Counted from the first letter of the stretch, positions 11,836-23,375 are shown. The stretch: DNA of 64,000 bases from Sipunculus nudus (GCA_026874595.1 CM049317.1:50914618-50978617), one strand, 5' to 3'. The notes: a model not told the origin generated them from the sequence alone. Program-made: numbers and translations.

Positions 11836-13557
11836 CTAAAGCCTACATACACACTTGATAACGAACTCTTGCAGGGCATCGTCCTTGTACCCTAACGCTT
11901 GTCCACATTCGATAATAGACTTCACAGACTCCATGGTAACGGCTAAACTAACCGACCATTCAAGCGAACCGTATAACATAAACAAAAATCGTAAACGTAA
12001 AATACGTAAACCGTAAACGCTATCAAAGTGAACAGGTGGTACCCTTACAATTATACCTGGGTTGCACCGAAGATCAAAAGACTCACGAACGGACGGATGA
12101 ACATCTAGTATGTGATAATGAAGTCTGAGTACACGAATAAAAAGGAAACACTTATTGTCGTGTGACGTCACTCAACAAATCGCTGCAAGTCAAGGTAATT
12201 AAAATAGACTAAACCACTGTTAAATCTCTACTCTTGTCTGAGTAATTATCAAACGTATAATAGTAATTAATCATACCACTGAGTTACTATTAAGCATAAA
12301 ACGGTAGTTTACCATATCAAAGTATTAACCTGCATTAACCCTACGTGAAATGTGTATATTTCAAGTCTCAGCACTAACTCTCAATTTCAGATATTACAAA
12401 ACATTAAACAATTCAAAGAACTTATGTCAGTAAAATGTCACTAAATACTCAGGAAACAAAGTGTCTGACAGGATGATAGCTCTCAAACGGCTAAATCAAT
12501 CCTGAAATCACACTCGCCGTTATATGACACACCACTTAAGATGTGAACGACCAGGTTCTTTTAAAAGTCAAACGAACTGGCTGAAACACACATACGTATA
12601 TTCACATAAGTAAACTTAATTAGACATATGTTAACAAAACAATCAAAATATTAAAGAAAGCGTTATATATTGGAAAGAGGCGCTCTATATGTACATGCAC
12701 TGATGATTACTAACGACCAATAATCAACAAAGAAACAAGCGCCAAGTCTGTTAGACACCACATAGAGCAGTCCCTTTGTCTACACCTTCCTGATTACATG
12801 ACCATCGCGCAAACGTGTGATCGGAATGTTGCACTAGTCATTTCTCTGCTTCCTCGCGCTGTGTACATAGTACAATCAGTCCACTCACAGTAACACGGAG
12901 CCCCGAACACCAACAGTCCTTCGCTGGAGTATACTTGTTTACCTCTCGAGGTACAGTTCACGCAACACGCACAGACTATCCTATCTGGACTTAGAATCAA
13001 TGTCTTTAACAGCTGATGTCTCCTGGAATCACACTGTTTTAGGTAGCAGAATATGCTTCAACACAGCGATATCCATTACGCCTATAGTTATGCGTTTTAT
13101 AAAGTTCTCGGTCTGTTCCTCGAAGCGCTAACAACAGGTATAATCGCCAGATTACCAGTCCGTTGGCAAAATGTAATACTCGCTCTATAAACCATTACAG
13201 AGAAATCACCGTTGCCTTCCTCGGCATCGACTATCTACGCTTATAATCATCATATCTCAGCTGTATAGACTCTTGATGAACGCAATCCTGCCCCTGGACT
13301 GCAGGTATCGTCATGCTATACCATCCTGGCACGCTGGTCTATCAAATGTGTCGAACGGACACGGATCCGACGTTTTAAGCTGTACTGAAATTAACATCAA
13401 ACGAGACACATGTGCTCTCTAACTTAGGCTCTCTCGCTAATATCTGAACAGGATACTCCATATAAATGCACACTGTATTATCAAAACAATCATCTGGTTA
13501 TACTCCCTTCTTGAATATACAATATACAATAACTAAGTCACAGTTCTCTGGTTACAC
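11836..13557 (-). mobile_element. Probable LTR-retrotransposon relic (leader and start of gag)
   Basis: On the minus strand the ATG at 11934 opens a short stretch reading GQALGYKDDALQEFV. The pattern G-x-x-LGY/LGL-x-x-x-x-L-x-x-FV is what I recall at the N-terminus of gag polyproteins of Ty3/gypsy-type elements in molluscs and other invertebrates. The frame leaves this pattern after about 25 codons and stops at 11836. Upstream, near 13.36-13.56 kb, lies a sequence repeated in inverted orientation at 3.1 kb, as expected for an LTR or leader. No primer-binding site or second LTR was identified. The extent given is the span between these two pieces and is an inference. Confidence 0.4.
13360..13557 (-). 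repeat. Dispersed repeat, copy 2 (pair with 3.1 kb)
   Basis: Read on the minus strand, this matches 3078..3275 of the plus strand with small indels. Shared blocks include ACCAGAGAACT, GACTTAGTTATTGTAT, GATGATTGTTTTGATAA, TTAGAGAGCAC and TGTCTCGTTT followed by GATGTTAATTTCAGTACAG. Identity is high enough to see by eye. It may be LTR sequence. Confidence 0.8.
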
Positions 13558-16500
13558 ATGGATGGTCGGGCTAGTATATCTTGCATAAGTTTGGACTTGC
13601 GCAATTGAATTCTTCAGTTTATATATTTATTAGTAATTCTAAGCCAGTCATTCCTCTTAATTCGCATGCAGGGTTTTCTTATGTGAAACAAATAAGTCAT
13701 ACGGACCAGCTTTTGGTGGTTTGTAAAAAAGGTAAATAAATGTACTATCTGTACATGATGATTTAATAAATTTTGATGGTTAAGATACAGAACATGAAAC
13801 CAAGTACAGAAAACCATCAGACCATACAAAATATGTTCTACGGATTCACCGCTCCTGTTTTTGATAGATTAATTTTATTGCATCTTGCAAATGAAGACAA
13901 GTTCCATGGTTTTGCTGCTTATTTGTGCTCTGGCATGAAAGCCTTCTTAAAGGTAAGGAAAATGGACTAAATTTGGTGTTTAACATATACACCGTCTCCG
14001 AAAATGAAATATTGGTTTCGTATTTTCTTGACAAGCTCGAAAAATAACACGTATTGTGTCGCGACCGGTAAAGAAATTAATGCCCCGCTCCCATCTTATT
14101 TTTCGTTCCCAGGTACATTACCAATACATTTTTATATGACCTTACCATTTTTTAATTCGTCAAGAGATTAAAATTTTATAGGATACTGTGATCCAATTGC
14201 TGGTTGTTGACCACGCTCTTTACAATGCGCTTTACCTATAGGCCTACTACCTATATCGTAAGCGCTGTTTGTTTTGACCTTGTATCCTGAATCGCTACAC
14301 CAGAGAGCACTGTATTTTTGTCCAATCAGATGAGACCCTGTGCTGGAAGACACGACCTCTATGGTTGGTTGGTGTGGTCACATGATTAATAAATAGCAAT
14401 TATAAATGTGTCGGCAGTTTTATTTTAGGGGTTGAAGAGGCCACTGTGTATAAGCTAGACCACAAACCGATTCCATAAATATTTGTGGTCCTCTTAACTG
14501 CGTGTAAACAATGACAACGCCCGATATGCGACACACAACTGGTGCGACAAGGTATCTGCATAAATATAAGGCCAAGTTGCCAGCAAGACGGTTTACCAGC
14601 CAAGTGAGGAAATACACGGAGCAACTTTTGTTACATTTGTTTTGAGAGACAGCTCATCGCCCCGGCAACCGTTTGAACAGGCCACAGTCTGTACGTGGAA
14701 CAGCTCAGAGAGAATGGCCCGACACGTGGTTTGCACTGCTCCATTGGCTCCGTGCACACCTCGCAGGCTGGTTTTCGTTTTGCTGGCAAACGAATACATG
14801 GCTACGCTAACAGAGTCATAATGTCATAATCGAATCGGTCGGTGTTGCAAAAACGCAGAGGGAGAAATTAAAATACGACTTTTTTTTACTAAGAGTAACC
14901 ACTTGAGTGCACTTGAAGCGCACATGAAGCGCAGCTTTGGACGGAGCCATGATGCCTGTCGAGTTTTTGTTAACTGGCATTTGGTTGGCTGCCAGACAAC
15001 ACCACCTGGTGTCTAAGTGTATCATAAACGGCCAAACCAGGCAGCGGGAAAATCAGTAGCTTCTTAAGATTTCCGCTGCCTCGGGAGCGTATTTGTTGAC
15101 AGTATATAGTATCAGTTTGTGAACAGCTTCTCAAATGGAACCCCTAAATATTCAGAATTGATCTGAAATAGATGGGACATTACGCAACAGCAACCTTTTA
15201 TAAAAAAATCGTATGTTAAACAGAACTTAGGCCACCCCTTTCTGAGATTCTTACGGCCAGACAACAGTCAGGCGCACAAGGTAAACCTACATTTATTAAC
15301 TAGAAATATGCATTCTCAGGAATGCAGGACTCCACAACCCGTCTTTTCATTCTCCCCTTGACCTATACTCCCATTGAGTATAGGTCAAGGTCACTAAAAC
15401 CTGGAGGAGTTATCTGTGGATATATGGAGCTAATTACTAAAGACGACATCTTGTGAGGTAGAGACATGCTGTGCATTGATTATGAGGAAACTCTCCGTCT
15501 CTCTTTCTCTCCCTCTCACATACACACACACACTCTTTATAACTATATGTTATTTATTTATTTTGGGCAATTTCATCCGAGAAGTGCCGAAACGAAACTG
15601 ACCATTAATAGAATACCTAAAAAGCTTATTTTGATCCATTTTTCACAATCTTGAAATATTCTAATCAAACCATCGGACACTCTGCCAGTAGTTTAAACTA
15701 AAATGCTAACTATTTTTTTTTCAGGTAAAGCACGTGATTCATCGCTACTGTTTGCCACTATGGTATTAAAAAATGACAGAAAGCGAGTGCTACCACAAGT
15801 GCTGTCAAGTAGTCCCAAACCGAAATGGAACTCTGCAGATGTACATACTTAGCTTAAGTATTAGATAACTCAGCATAAACAAATGCAGGCGGTAACCTCC
15901 ATCAAAGAATTTTTTGTAAAAATCATTTAAAAATGTTTGATCTATATAACGTCATTTTTAAACTGACATATTAAGCGCTCATAAGTGATAAAGTGCCACC
16001 TGATTTAAGTACTTGTAAAACATTCAACAAATTTAATATATGTATATAATTTAATATATGTATCTTCACGGGCATAAAATATGAAAAGCTTTCCCTGCAT
16101 TGCATCCGTGTTTGCCAAGAGAAGTTTCAAGCAAGCACTAACGAAAACCTGTCAAAATAGGAAGTTAATGGTTATGATTAAGATGAATATATTACTACTA
16201 TTACTCTATCTTACAGGAAAAATAAGATTTAATTAAATAAAACATTATTTATGGAGATTTTTAAAACAGGTAAACTTAGGAGACAAAATGTTGGTTCAAG
16301 GTGATTAAATAAACCATGGTGGCTAGCGGAATTTTGACTTATTTATCGACTGTATGGGATCATAAATTCCGTGAAAATCTGAGGCAAGTGAAACCCCCTT
16401 TTCAAAGCTCTGATGAAGAACCTGTCAGCACAGTGGATGGACGGAGGGATCCAAGTTATCTTAATGTGACCTTATACCTAGTTAATTAATATGAGTGCCT

Positions 16501-16574
16501 CAGCTTCGACAGCTTTTAGTGAAGCAGGAATGGCAGGATTACTCAGGTGATCCCGGGATTACCGATTTACTGAA
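13558..16574. other. Non-coding stretch
   Basis: A 65-codon frame at 13773 runs into AAAGGTAAGG, a good splice-donor sequence, but has no recognisable domain. A moderately GC-rich patch lies at 14.4-14.8 kb and a perfect hairpin at 15356. Nothing else was seen. Confidence 0.5.
15356..15390. repeat. Perfect 15-bp hairpin
   Basis: CCTTGACCTATACTC and GAGTATAGGTCAAGG flank a 5-base loop (CCATT). Each arm carries an AGGTCA nuclear-receptor half-site. Confidence 0.8.
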
Positions 16575-16900
16575 AGGGTTATTCATCTTTTGCATAGGTT
16601 TTTGTATAGATAGCATAAAGAAAAAGACTGCTGATTCAATTTCTTAAAAAATGTTCCACCAGAAAAATATAGATTTCTTTCTTTCCAACTTAAACAATTT
16701 TAAGTGTAATTAAACACAGTTATTTTTACACTTGGCTTTTTAACATAAAAGGGGTATTCGTCTTTTTGAGGTTTTCTAAATGATAGCACAAAGAAAAAGA
16801 CTATTAATTAAATTCCTAAACATATTCCACCAGAAAAAATACAGTTATTCCAACTTTGGTAAAGTTAAGTTTAATTATAAACTGTCACATTGACAACTTA
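16575..16900 (+). repeat. Old direct duplication, ~175-bp spacing
   Basis: AGGGTTATTCATCTTTT (16575) and AGGGGTATTCGTCTTTT (16750) start two diverged units that also share ATAGCA(T/C)AAAGAAAAAGACT and TTCCACCAGAAAAA. Confidence 0.7.
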
Positions 16901-17329
16901 CCTCACTGTTTACCTAAAGCCACTGTTTTCTTGTGGCATTTGACGCAATTAGACGCATCCAGTGTTCAAAGAAGTTTCCTTCATAATATGCTTTCCATGG
17001 TTATCGAAGAAAAAAACCGAGGCCTGTCTATATTAATATTACAACGTCCGCTTTTTATTTAAAGTTACAATTGTTATCTTCATTTAACTTGATTTATAGA
17101 AGTATTTAAAATGAAATGTTATGTTGAAGTACACTGTACTCCTCTGGTCACAATCACAATTTCTTTGGTTACTGGGCGGTTTTCAGCTTTACTAAACAAT
17201 ATTTCCAATGAGCTTTTCTGACAAGTTCTGACAGATAATTCAAAAGAGCTTGTAAACTGAGGCAACAATTCAGATAACAGTAAAACAACTATAGCCACGT
17301 TTAAAAAAGTTCAGTGCTTTGCTTGGATA

Positions 17330-17640
17330 ATACCGGTTTCCAGTTTTATTTCTTTTGATGCATTTATCTTGAGGAATATCGGAATAACATATCGGAATTG
17401 ATATTTTCTTATTTTGATTATCTTATGTTTTTGTTTAAGATGTCATACTTACAAGCAATCTTGCAGAAATATAAATTCAATCTTTAAGTGCTATCCTGGG
17501 TTTTAGTTTTCTTTTAGTTCGCTGCATTTATCTTGAGGGATATCGGAATAATGATATGTTGGTGATTTCCTTTTTAGTTTATCTTATACTTCTATAAGAC
17601 ATCATACTAAAATGCAGTCGTCCAGAAAAACATATTTACA
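17330..17640 (+). repeat. Old direct duplication, ~164-bp spacing
   Basis: Two units share TGCATTTATCTTGAGG (17359 and 17523), ATATCGGAATAA, TTATCTTAT and AGA(T/C)(G/A)TCATACT. This block is close to, but different from, the duplication at 16.6 kb. Confidence 0.7.
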
Positions 17641-19113
17641 AAATTGTTCCCAATTATAAACATATTTGTAATAAGTAGACAAGGACCACCTAAAAAAGTA
17701 AATATGAAATTGTTCAGTACAGAATAAAAAACAACAATAAGTCATGTTTTTTGCATAGCACTTTATGTACATACGTAAACAGACAACCTTATCGCAAGCA
17801 CGTCATTGAACACATAGATGTAAATATAATTATATTATATAAAATTACGTCCACTACGTGGTTTGTTTAGTAAAGCCTGACGCATATTTACAGAACACAT
17901 AGGGGTGTCCCATATTGACACTCTTTATTTCCACGTTATGTATGTAAACACACGACAGTAAGGCATCCCTCTTACGATTTTGTGACATTAAGTAAACAAT
18001 TACGATTGTCTTGGTCTGCTCGCCTTGTCTAAGGTCCGTTTTCCATGATCGAAAAAATCGCTCCAGTGTAAACCATGTTTCACGTTTCCACGATCACGTT
18101 TCCGCGCGTAAGTTATACCCGGGCGGAAAATAAATTGCACGATGTGTGATTTTTGCGCGCGCCGAAAAAAATACGCGCGAGGAAACGCGATAATGGAAAA
18201 GGGCCTAACGCTGACTGAATACTGAAGTCACATAATTATTTGTAAAGAATATAACAGGTTGCTAGATGCATTCACTATTAAGGACTTGATCAAGGATTTT
18301 TTTGTGGTAAAGCCAACAAAACATGCTTTAAACAGAAAACGTGAATTAAAAGTAAAATAATACAGCAACAATTTACTTATAATTTAATATTGACAATGAA
18401 ATGATTTGTTTTACCAGGGTTGGAATTAGAAAACAATGAATATGTTTAAGGTTTTAGGAGGGCGGTTGCAACCCCCCCCCCCCCCACCCCCACCCCCGCG
18501 CCCGGCAAACTCTTGTTCAATGCGATTTTTGGCTAGCTAATACGGCTTGAATGTGTATTTTAATTCCACACTTAGTGAACAAAATGCTGACAAAACAATT
18601 CAACAGGACAGCATTATCCTGTGCAGTTTCAAAACAATTGCAACGTGTCTTTATAATTAATTCCAGCAGCTCGTTTTGTAGGAAATTAGTAGTTAGCGTG
18701 ATTTAAAATAGTAGAGATAATTTTTTTCCCAAATACCAAACAATAACACATAAAATCTGGGATAGTCTCGGTATTTCATTTAAGCGAGTCCATTTCATAT
18801 TCTTCATAAGAAAATTGCTACAATAAATAGTTCAACTCAGGACAGATTGCTGGCTTAAGATTCAACTTTATGGCACACTATGGTGTAAAAAAAAAGTTAT
18901 CTGCACTAAGTCCAATGAATGAGGCTTAAGTCTGGGTGATTCACGGGTAGTTCCAGGAACATCAATTCATCCCCGGAATGAAGAGACACACCATATTGTG
19001 AGGGATCACGAGTCGTTATTCGCGGATGACAAACCTGTGATAGGCCCTTCATAAGGGATGGTTCCTGATCAAATAAAACCAACAGAGGCTGATTGTAAAC
19101 CGGAGATACAAGG
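17641..19113. other. Stretch downstream of the GPCR
   Basis: It holds the small MITE at 18.03 kb, a C-rich tract at 18472 and presumably the 3'UTR of the GPCR (minus strand, below 19114). I could not identify a convincing polyadenylation signal close to the stop codon. Confidence 0.5.
18029..18209 (+). mobile_element. Small MITE with imperfect inverted termini
   Basis: The left end TAAGGTCCGTTTTCCATGAT is the imperfect reverse complement of the right end, which reads ATAATGGAAAAGGGCCTAA. The interior is rich in GCGCG motifs. There is no coding capacity. The length of about 180 bp is normal for a MITE. The superfamily is not assigned because no clear target duplication was seen. Confidence 0.6.
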
Positions 19114-20319
19114 CTAAATTAGGTTTTGCTCCTCGGCCGCTCGACCATTGACTTTCTCAGTATCTCCGGTATTAAACGTGGTCATGGTTGTCTTCGTGTT
19201 GTGAGGGCCTGTCGGTACGTGGCCGGCTGAACCGTGGGATACTGAATGTTTTCTGTCATTGCGAACAACAGTCTGCCCGTCAGCAATACTGTAGCCTTTA
19301 CTTTGATATTCTCTATACTCCCTGTACGACCGGCAGAAAACCTCCATAAAGGTTTGCCGGAAAATCAGACTCCAGGCACAATAGACAATAAAGTTTATGC
19401 CACTGTTCACAGCTAAAAGCACGTCCGTAATTTCCCGTATACCTTTGACTAAGTTCTTCTCGTCATAAAAGCCAAATCCTAGAAAAGTGGACATGATGGC
19501 ATCGGGGGTAACACAGATAAAGTACAGAATGACTACCGTGACCAGCATTAATGTGATTCTGTTTCTTGCTGATATGGTCTTCCCCTTCACTCGTTGTCGA
19601 CGAAGAGCTCGGATTATACAAGCGTTAAAGAAAATCAACACTAGTAACGGAATGACCGACCGTACCAGGTTTATCGACCAGGAAAATATTTTGGCGTATG
19701 TCTCATTTAGCCATAGATCCGTTATTTGAATGGTGGGTATAGTTTTATTCTGCACCGGATCCCATTCCAACACGGTTTTGTATCTGAATAAGGAAGGCAG
19801 CGCCACAAGCCCCATACCTAAAAACACGAACACTGACACCAACCGCGCTCGTGGTATTGTACACATTTCTTTAGCTTTGGTCGGGTGGCACACGGAGATA
19901 TACCTCTCTACAGCCACAGAAACTGTCAACCATGACGTCGCACAGACCGCCATGTTTAATACATAATGGCTTACCGGGTAAACGTATCCCATCATTTGGG
20001 ATGCAATGTCCGGTCTCTTTTCACGGATGATGATGCATACGCAATATAAGGCATCATTGAGTAGTTTAATCGAATCTCCTACTGCTAAGGCTGACAGAAA
20101 CACATTTGTCGACGTCAGCATTTTCTTTCGTGATAACACAATTAAAGAAAGCATATTTCCTGATAAGCCAATGATAATGATGATTGGGAATACCACCACC
20201 CCCGTGATAAACTGGGACATTTCGAAAAATTCTTTGTATCCATCATCGTCATCATCAGGTGTCCCGGATGTTAGAATCGTCTGTAGTGTTGATAACGGCT
20301 CTTGTGTGGACACATTCAT
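19114..20319 (-). CDS. Class A (rhodopsin-like) GPCR, FMRFamide/neuropeptide receptor-like
   Basis: This is a 401-residue seven-helix receptor of the plasma membrane, expected to bind a peptide and signal through G proteins. Seen directly: an N-terminal tail with a run of five Asp (22-26) and an NVS glycosylation site; TM1 about 37-62 with GN at 54-55; TM2 with LAVGD at 78-82; TM3 ending in ERY (138-140) followed by CHP; further NKT and NET sites (191, 205) in the second extracellular loop; TM5 with P224; TM6 with C269 and P272 (CVTP instead of CWxP); TM7 with NFIVY (309-313) replacing NPxxY; helix 8 FRQTF; Cys329 as a possible palmitoylation site; and a Ser/Thr-rich tail. The TM3 cysteine is missing and so is its ECL2 partner. 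NFxxY, ERY and YVYP at the start of TM3 fit the FMRFamide-receptor-like group, which is greatly expanded in molluscs and annelids. The ligand cannot be assigned. An upstream in-frame ATG at 20361 would add 14 residues, but it lies inside a probable intron, so I prefer the ATG at 20319. There are no introns in the coding part and no sign of decay. Confidence 0.93.
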   Translation of the reverse strand: MNVSTQEPLSTLQTILTSGTPDDDDDGYKEFFEMSQFITGVVVFPIIIIIGLSGNMLSLIVLSRKKMLTSTNVFLSALAVGDSIKLLNDALYCVCIIIREKRPDIASQMMGYVYPVSHYVLNMAVCATSWLTVSVAVERYISVCHPTKAKEMCTIPRARLVSVFVFLGMGLVALPSLFRYKTVLEWDPVQNKTIPTIQITDLWLNETYAKIFSWSINLVRSVIPLLVLIFFNACIIRALRRQRVKGKTISARNRITLMLVTVVILYFICVTPDAIMSTFLGFGFYDEKNLVKGIREITDVLLAVNSGINFIVYCAWSLIFRQTFMEVFCRSYREYREYQSKGYSIADGQTVVRNDRKHSVSHGSAGHVPTGPHNTKTTMTTFNTGDTEKVNGRAAEEQNLI

Positions 20320-20328
20320 GGTTAACTC

Positions 20329-20362
20329 CTGCAAAGACATGAAAATTAAATAAATATTCAAA
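20329..20362 (-). promoter_or_regulatory. Probable 3' splice site in the GPCR 5'UTR
   Basis: On the minus strand, a T-rich tract runs into TCATGTCTTTGCAG, then GAGTTAACC, then the ATG at 20319. This is a good animal splice acceptor with the AG at 20330-20329. It suggests that a 5'UTR intron ends 9 bases before the start codon and that the promoter and first exon are at higher coordinates. It also argues against the two in-frame ATGs at 20361 and 20340. The donor and first exon were not found by eye. Confidence 0.6.
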
Positions 20363-21534
20363 TTTTATGGTAGATAAACTATATGCAGTATATTCCGTAA
20401 CCACTAATGTTTTACAGATGCAGCTTTTGAAAATCAAAATATTAACTTATACCTACGGATTTAAACAATATACATATTTTACGTGACAAAAAATAAAAGA
20501 AAATCCATTGCAAATATTTACGCGCATGCGTTTTAACTGCAAACACGTAAATTGGGCTGAATACCTTATGGAACTAGTATGGGGTACACTTTTCTACTGT
20601 AGTATGAACACGACGTGTATTCAATACCACATGTTGAATTCAGTATCATTTTGTATCAGTATTCGACGCCGGTGTAGTGTGAAAAAAATGTTGATTTAAA
20701 CAGTTTTGAAGATTAACGCTATAACAACATAATTATGATTAAAATTCAGGGGCAGACTGCAGGGGCGTCAAAATGGGGGGGGGGGGGGGATTTATATACC
20801 CCTATCTTTTAGCAGGGGGGATGTAACCACCAACCCTAACCCATCAGCCAATTTTAAGGTAATAATTGTTTCATATTAGAAATTGAATATAATAAAAATT
20901 AGAATAAAAGTCTTTAATTCAATTTCTTAGTTTCCTATGAAATGTAACATATCTAAATTTGGTTAAAATTTAACATATACATGAAACATAATATATATGC
21001 TTAACTGGTATATTTTTTTGTGTCACACAGAAAATACAAGTTATATACATATTTTTGTATATATATATACACACACGCATATATATAATTGACACCACTG
21101 AGTGCGTGTATGCAACGTTAAATATTTGCTTAATTCCATCTCGGATATAGATAATCACCATTTCGGTCAGGTAATAGTGCTTCTGAGACCTAAGGTGCAC
21201 TTTGGACTCCATACCTTCTCATTAAGGTAAAACACACATAAATCCCGTACCACACACCAAATGCCCTCTTTCCCTTTGCCGACGACTGTGTCACCTTCAC
21301 AGACAAACCAATGTTTTCAAACTTCCAAAACACCTTAACCTAATCTGTGTCAAGGTCTTGAGAGTACAACAAGTGAGTGATGTAGATTTAAGTGTTAGAA
21401 TTTAATCGACGACACAGTAGATAGCTCCAAACGCTGAATGGTAAAATCACCATAGTACCTCAAACTAGAAATGATTTTTACAAATATCTCTCAGACATTG
21501 GCTCTAAAAGACCAAGGATATAGTCATCACATCT
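20363..21534. other. Stretch upstream of the GPCR
   Basis: It should contain the GPCR's 5'UTR intron on the minus strand. G15 at 20775 and a short (TA) tract at 21058-21080 were seen. No promoter could be picked out. Confidence 0.5.
21275..21345 (+). mobile_element. Possible second RT fragment (FADD motif)
   Basis: One frame reads FADDCVTFTDKP followed by FQNTLT, which resembles the catalytic box of Jockey/CR1-type reverse transcriptases (FADDC... and a following LQxxL). It lies upstream of the finger region of the neighbouring LINE relic, so it cannot belong to the same copy in normal order. The match is short and could be chance. Confidence 0.3.
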
Positions 21535-23030
21535 TTCACGCTACGCTGATGAGCCTTCCTTAGGAAATAAATTTAATGATTTCTTCACTGGAAAGATCAA
21601 ACAGATTCGACCAGGATTACATGGCTTGTGTTAACACACTCTCCAGCATCCCTCAGGTGACAGAGGACTCTGTTATCAAACTTATTCGTTCGAGTACATC
21701 AAAATCTTGTTATCTTGACCCAATTCCATCGGATGTTTTGAAAAAATGTGAAAATTCACTTGTTAAGCCAATAACGAAAATTATAAACAGCTCTATAAGT
21801 AGCGGTGTACTACGTAGCTACCTAGCAGTCTTAAAGAGGCGGTAGTAAAACCTTAACTGAACTAAGACTCTCCTCTAACCCCTTACCTCCTATTATTTGT
21901 AGTCATAAATTAGATTATCATATATATGCAGATGAAAAACAGATATATATACATATATATATATACATATTTCAGGGAACCAGATGTGTCTCAGACACGA
22001 GCAGTAAATCTTGTGCAGGCATGTGTAGCAGTAATGAAAGAGTAAATGAGAATTATATATCTTAAACTTGATGAGGAGAAAACTGAAGAAATGGTCATTT
22101 CAAGGAAGTCATATGCGACAGGTTATTCGATAAACATAGGTGGTCATGACATTGCACCTGCTTTCTCTGTGCGTGATCTTGGAGTTATTCTAGATTCGTC
22201 TGTGTTGATTGATAAGCACATAAATTACATGTGTAAGGTTGCTTTTTACATGATGAGAAATATTAGTAAAATTCGGCGCTGCTTGTCATTTGATGCTGTA
22301 AAGAAACTAGTCCATTTGTGGTTGCCAGTATGTTAGATTACTACAATAGCTTGGTGTCCTTCAGTAGCAACGTGATAAGAAATAGTATATCTGTGATTGT
22401 GCTGCCAGGGTTATCACTGGATTAAGCCGTAGGGAATACATTACCAGTAAAACGAATAGTCTTCACTAGTTTCCAGTGAAAGCACGGAATATGATATTTT
22501 ATTATTGGTCTTCAAATCACTACATGGCCTTGCACCAGATTATTTCCAAAATATTCTGGAGGTATATACCCTTGTGCGAAACTAGCGAACTATCCACAGT
22601 ATTACAGTTATAATATCTAGAGCCAGGCTGATTTACTATGAGGATAAAGGGTTTACTTACAGTGCACAGTATTATTGAATAGATAGCCTTCACATTTAAG
22701 ATCTCAAACAAATTTTAATGTTTTTAAGAAGATAATAAAGACTTTTCTTTTAAAGTGTGCTTATGTGCTGTTATATGTGCCATCGCATGTTTTGTGTAGT
22801 TTTACAGTCATTTATAGGACTTACACGTAAAGTTGATATGCATATAAGCAATATTTAAGGAATTTTTTAGTTTCCCATATATAGATATGTAGTTGAATAC
22901 GCAGGCATGTTATTACTGGCACAATTTTAATTATATTTTCAAGGTTTTACTTGATTTTATTGTAAAGCGCAATGAGCAATTGTATGTTTCGGTATGGCGC
23001 TATATAAATTGATATTATTATTACATTATA
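21535..23030 (+). mobile_element. Decayed non-LTR retrotransposon (L2/CR1/Jockey-like), RT part and 3' tail
   Basis: This is a relic of a LINE reverse transcriptase read in several frames. From 21542 the translation has the finger-region pattern NKFNDFFTGKI. After a +1 shift, the frame from 21576 reads SKSCYLDPIPSDVLKK and IINSSISSG, then SLKEAVVKP near 21830. A large internal deletion follows. The palm motif appears at 21925..21936 as YADE, with the second catalytic Asp changed. The thumb region from 22046 has LKLDEEKTEEM and the VRDLGVILDS block, and ends near 22440 with LDYYNSL and ARVITGLSRREY. The 3' end has the usual AAGCGC...GGCGCTATATAAAT followed by a TTA-rich tail. The 5' endonuclease part is absent. 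Frameshifts, stops and the lost Asp make it dead. Confidence 0.85.
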
Positions 23031-23375
23031 ATATTATAGATTCTTATTCTGAAAAAAAATATATATATCATTGTTATTGCTTCTTATTCTTATTATGGTC
23101 ATGATAATTATCATTATCATTCTTATTATTAGCATTATTATCTGACATCTATATTAGGATCAATATTATTATTATTGTTATTATTAGCATTATTAGCATT
23201 TTTATTAGCATTTCTGTTACCATTTTTATTTACAATAACATTAACATTAGCATTGAATTACCATAATCATTGTCGAAATTATCATTATTAGCACAAGCGT
23301 TATAAGCATTATTATTAATGGTATTATTAGAGTTGGCATTACCATTAGCAATAACATTAGCATTCTTATATACTG
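23031..23375 (+). repeat. Imperfect (ATT)/(GCATTA) microsatellite tail
   Basis: About 340 bp of TTATTATTA interrupted by AGCATT units directly follow the LINE 3' end. This is most simply an old expansion of the element's own trinucleotide tail. Confidence 0.7.

Noticed and set aside
13773-13950. 65-codon frame ending at AAAGGTAAGG as an exon
   Set aside because: The donor-like sequence is good, but the frame has no domain, no acceptor was found and the composition matches the local DNA.
19487-20353. Plus-strand open frames opposite the GPCR
   Set aside because: They are antisense shadows of the receptor gene without recognisable domains.
23031-23375. CRISPR-like array
   Set aside because: Trinucleotide microsatellite; no direct repeats with unique spacers, and the genome is eukaryotic.
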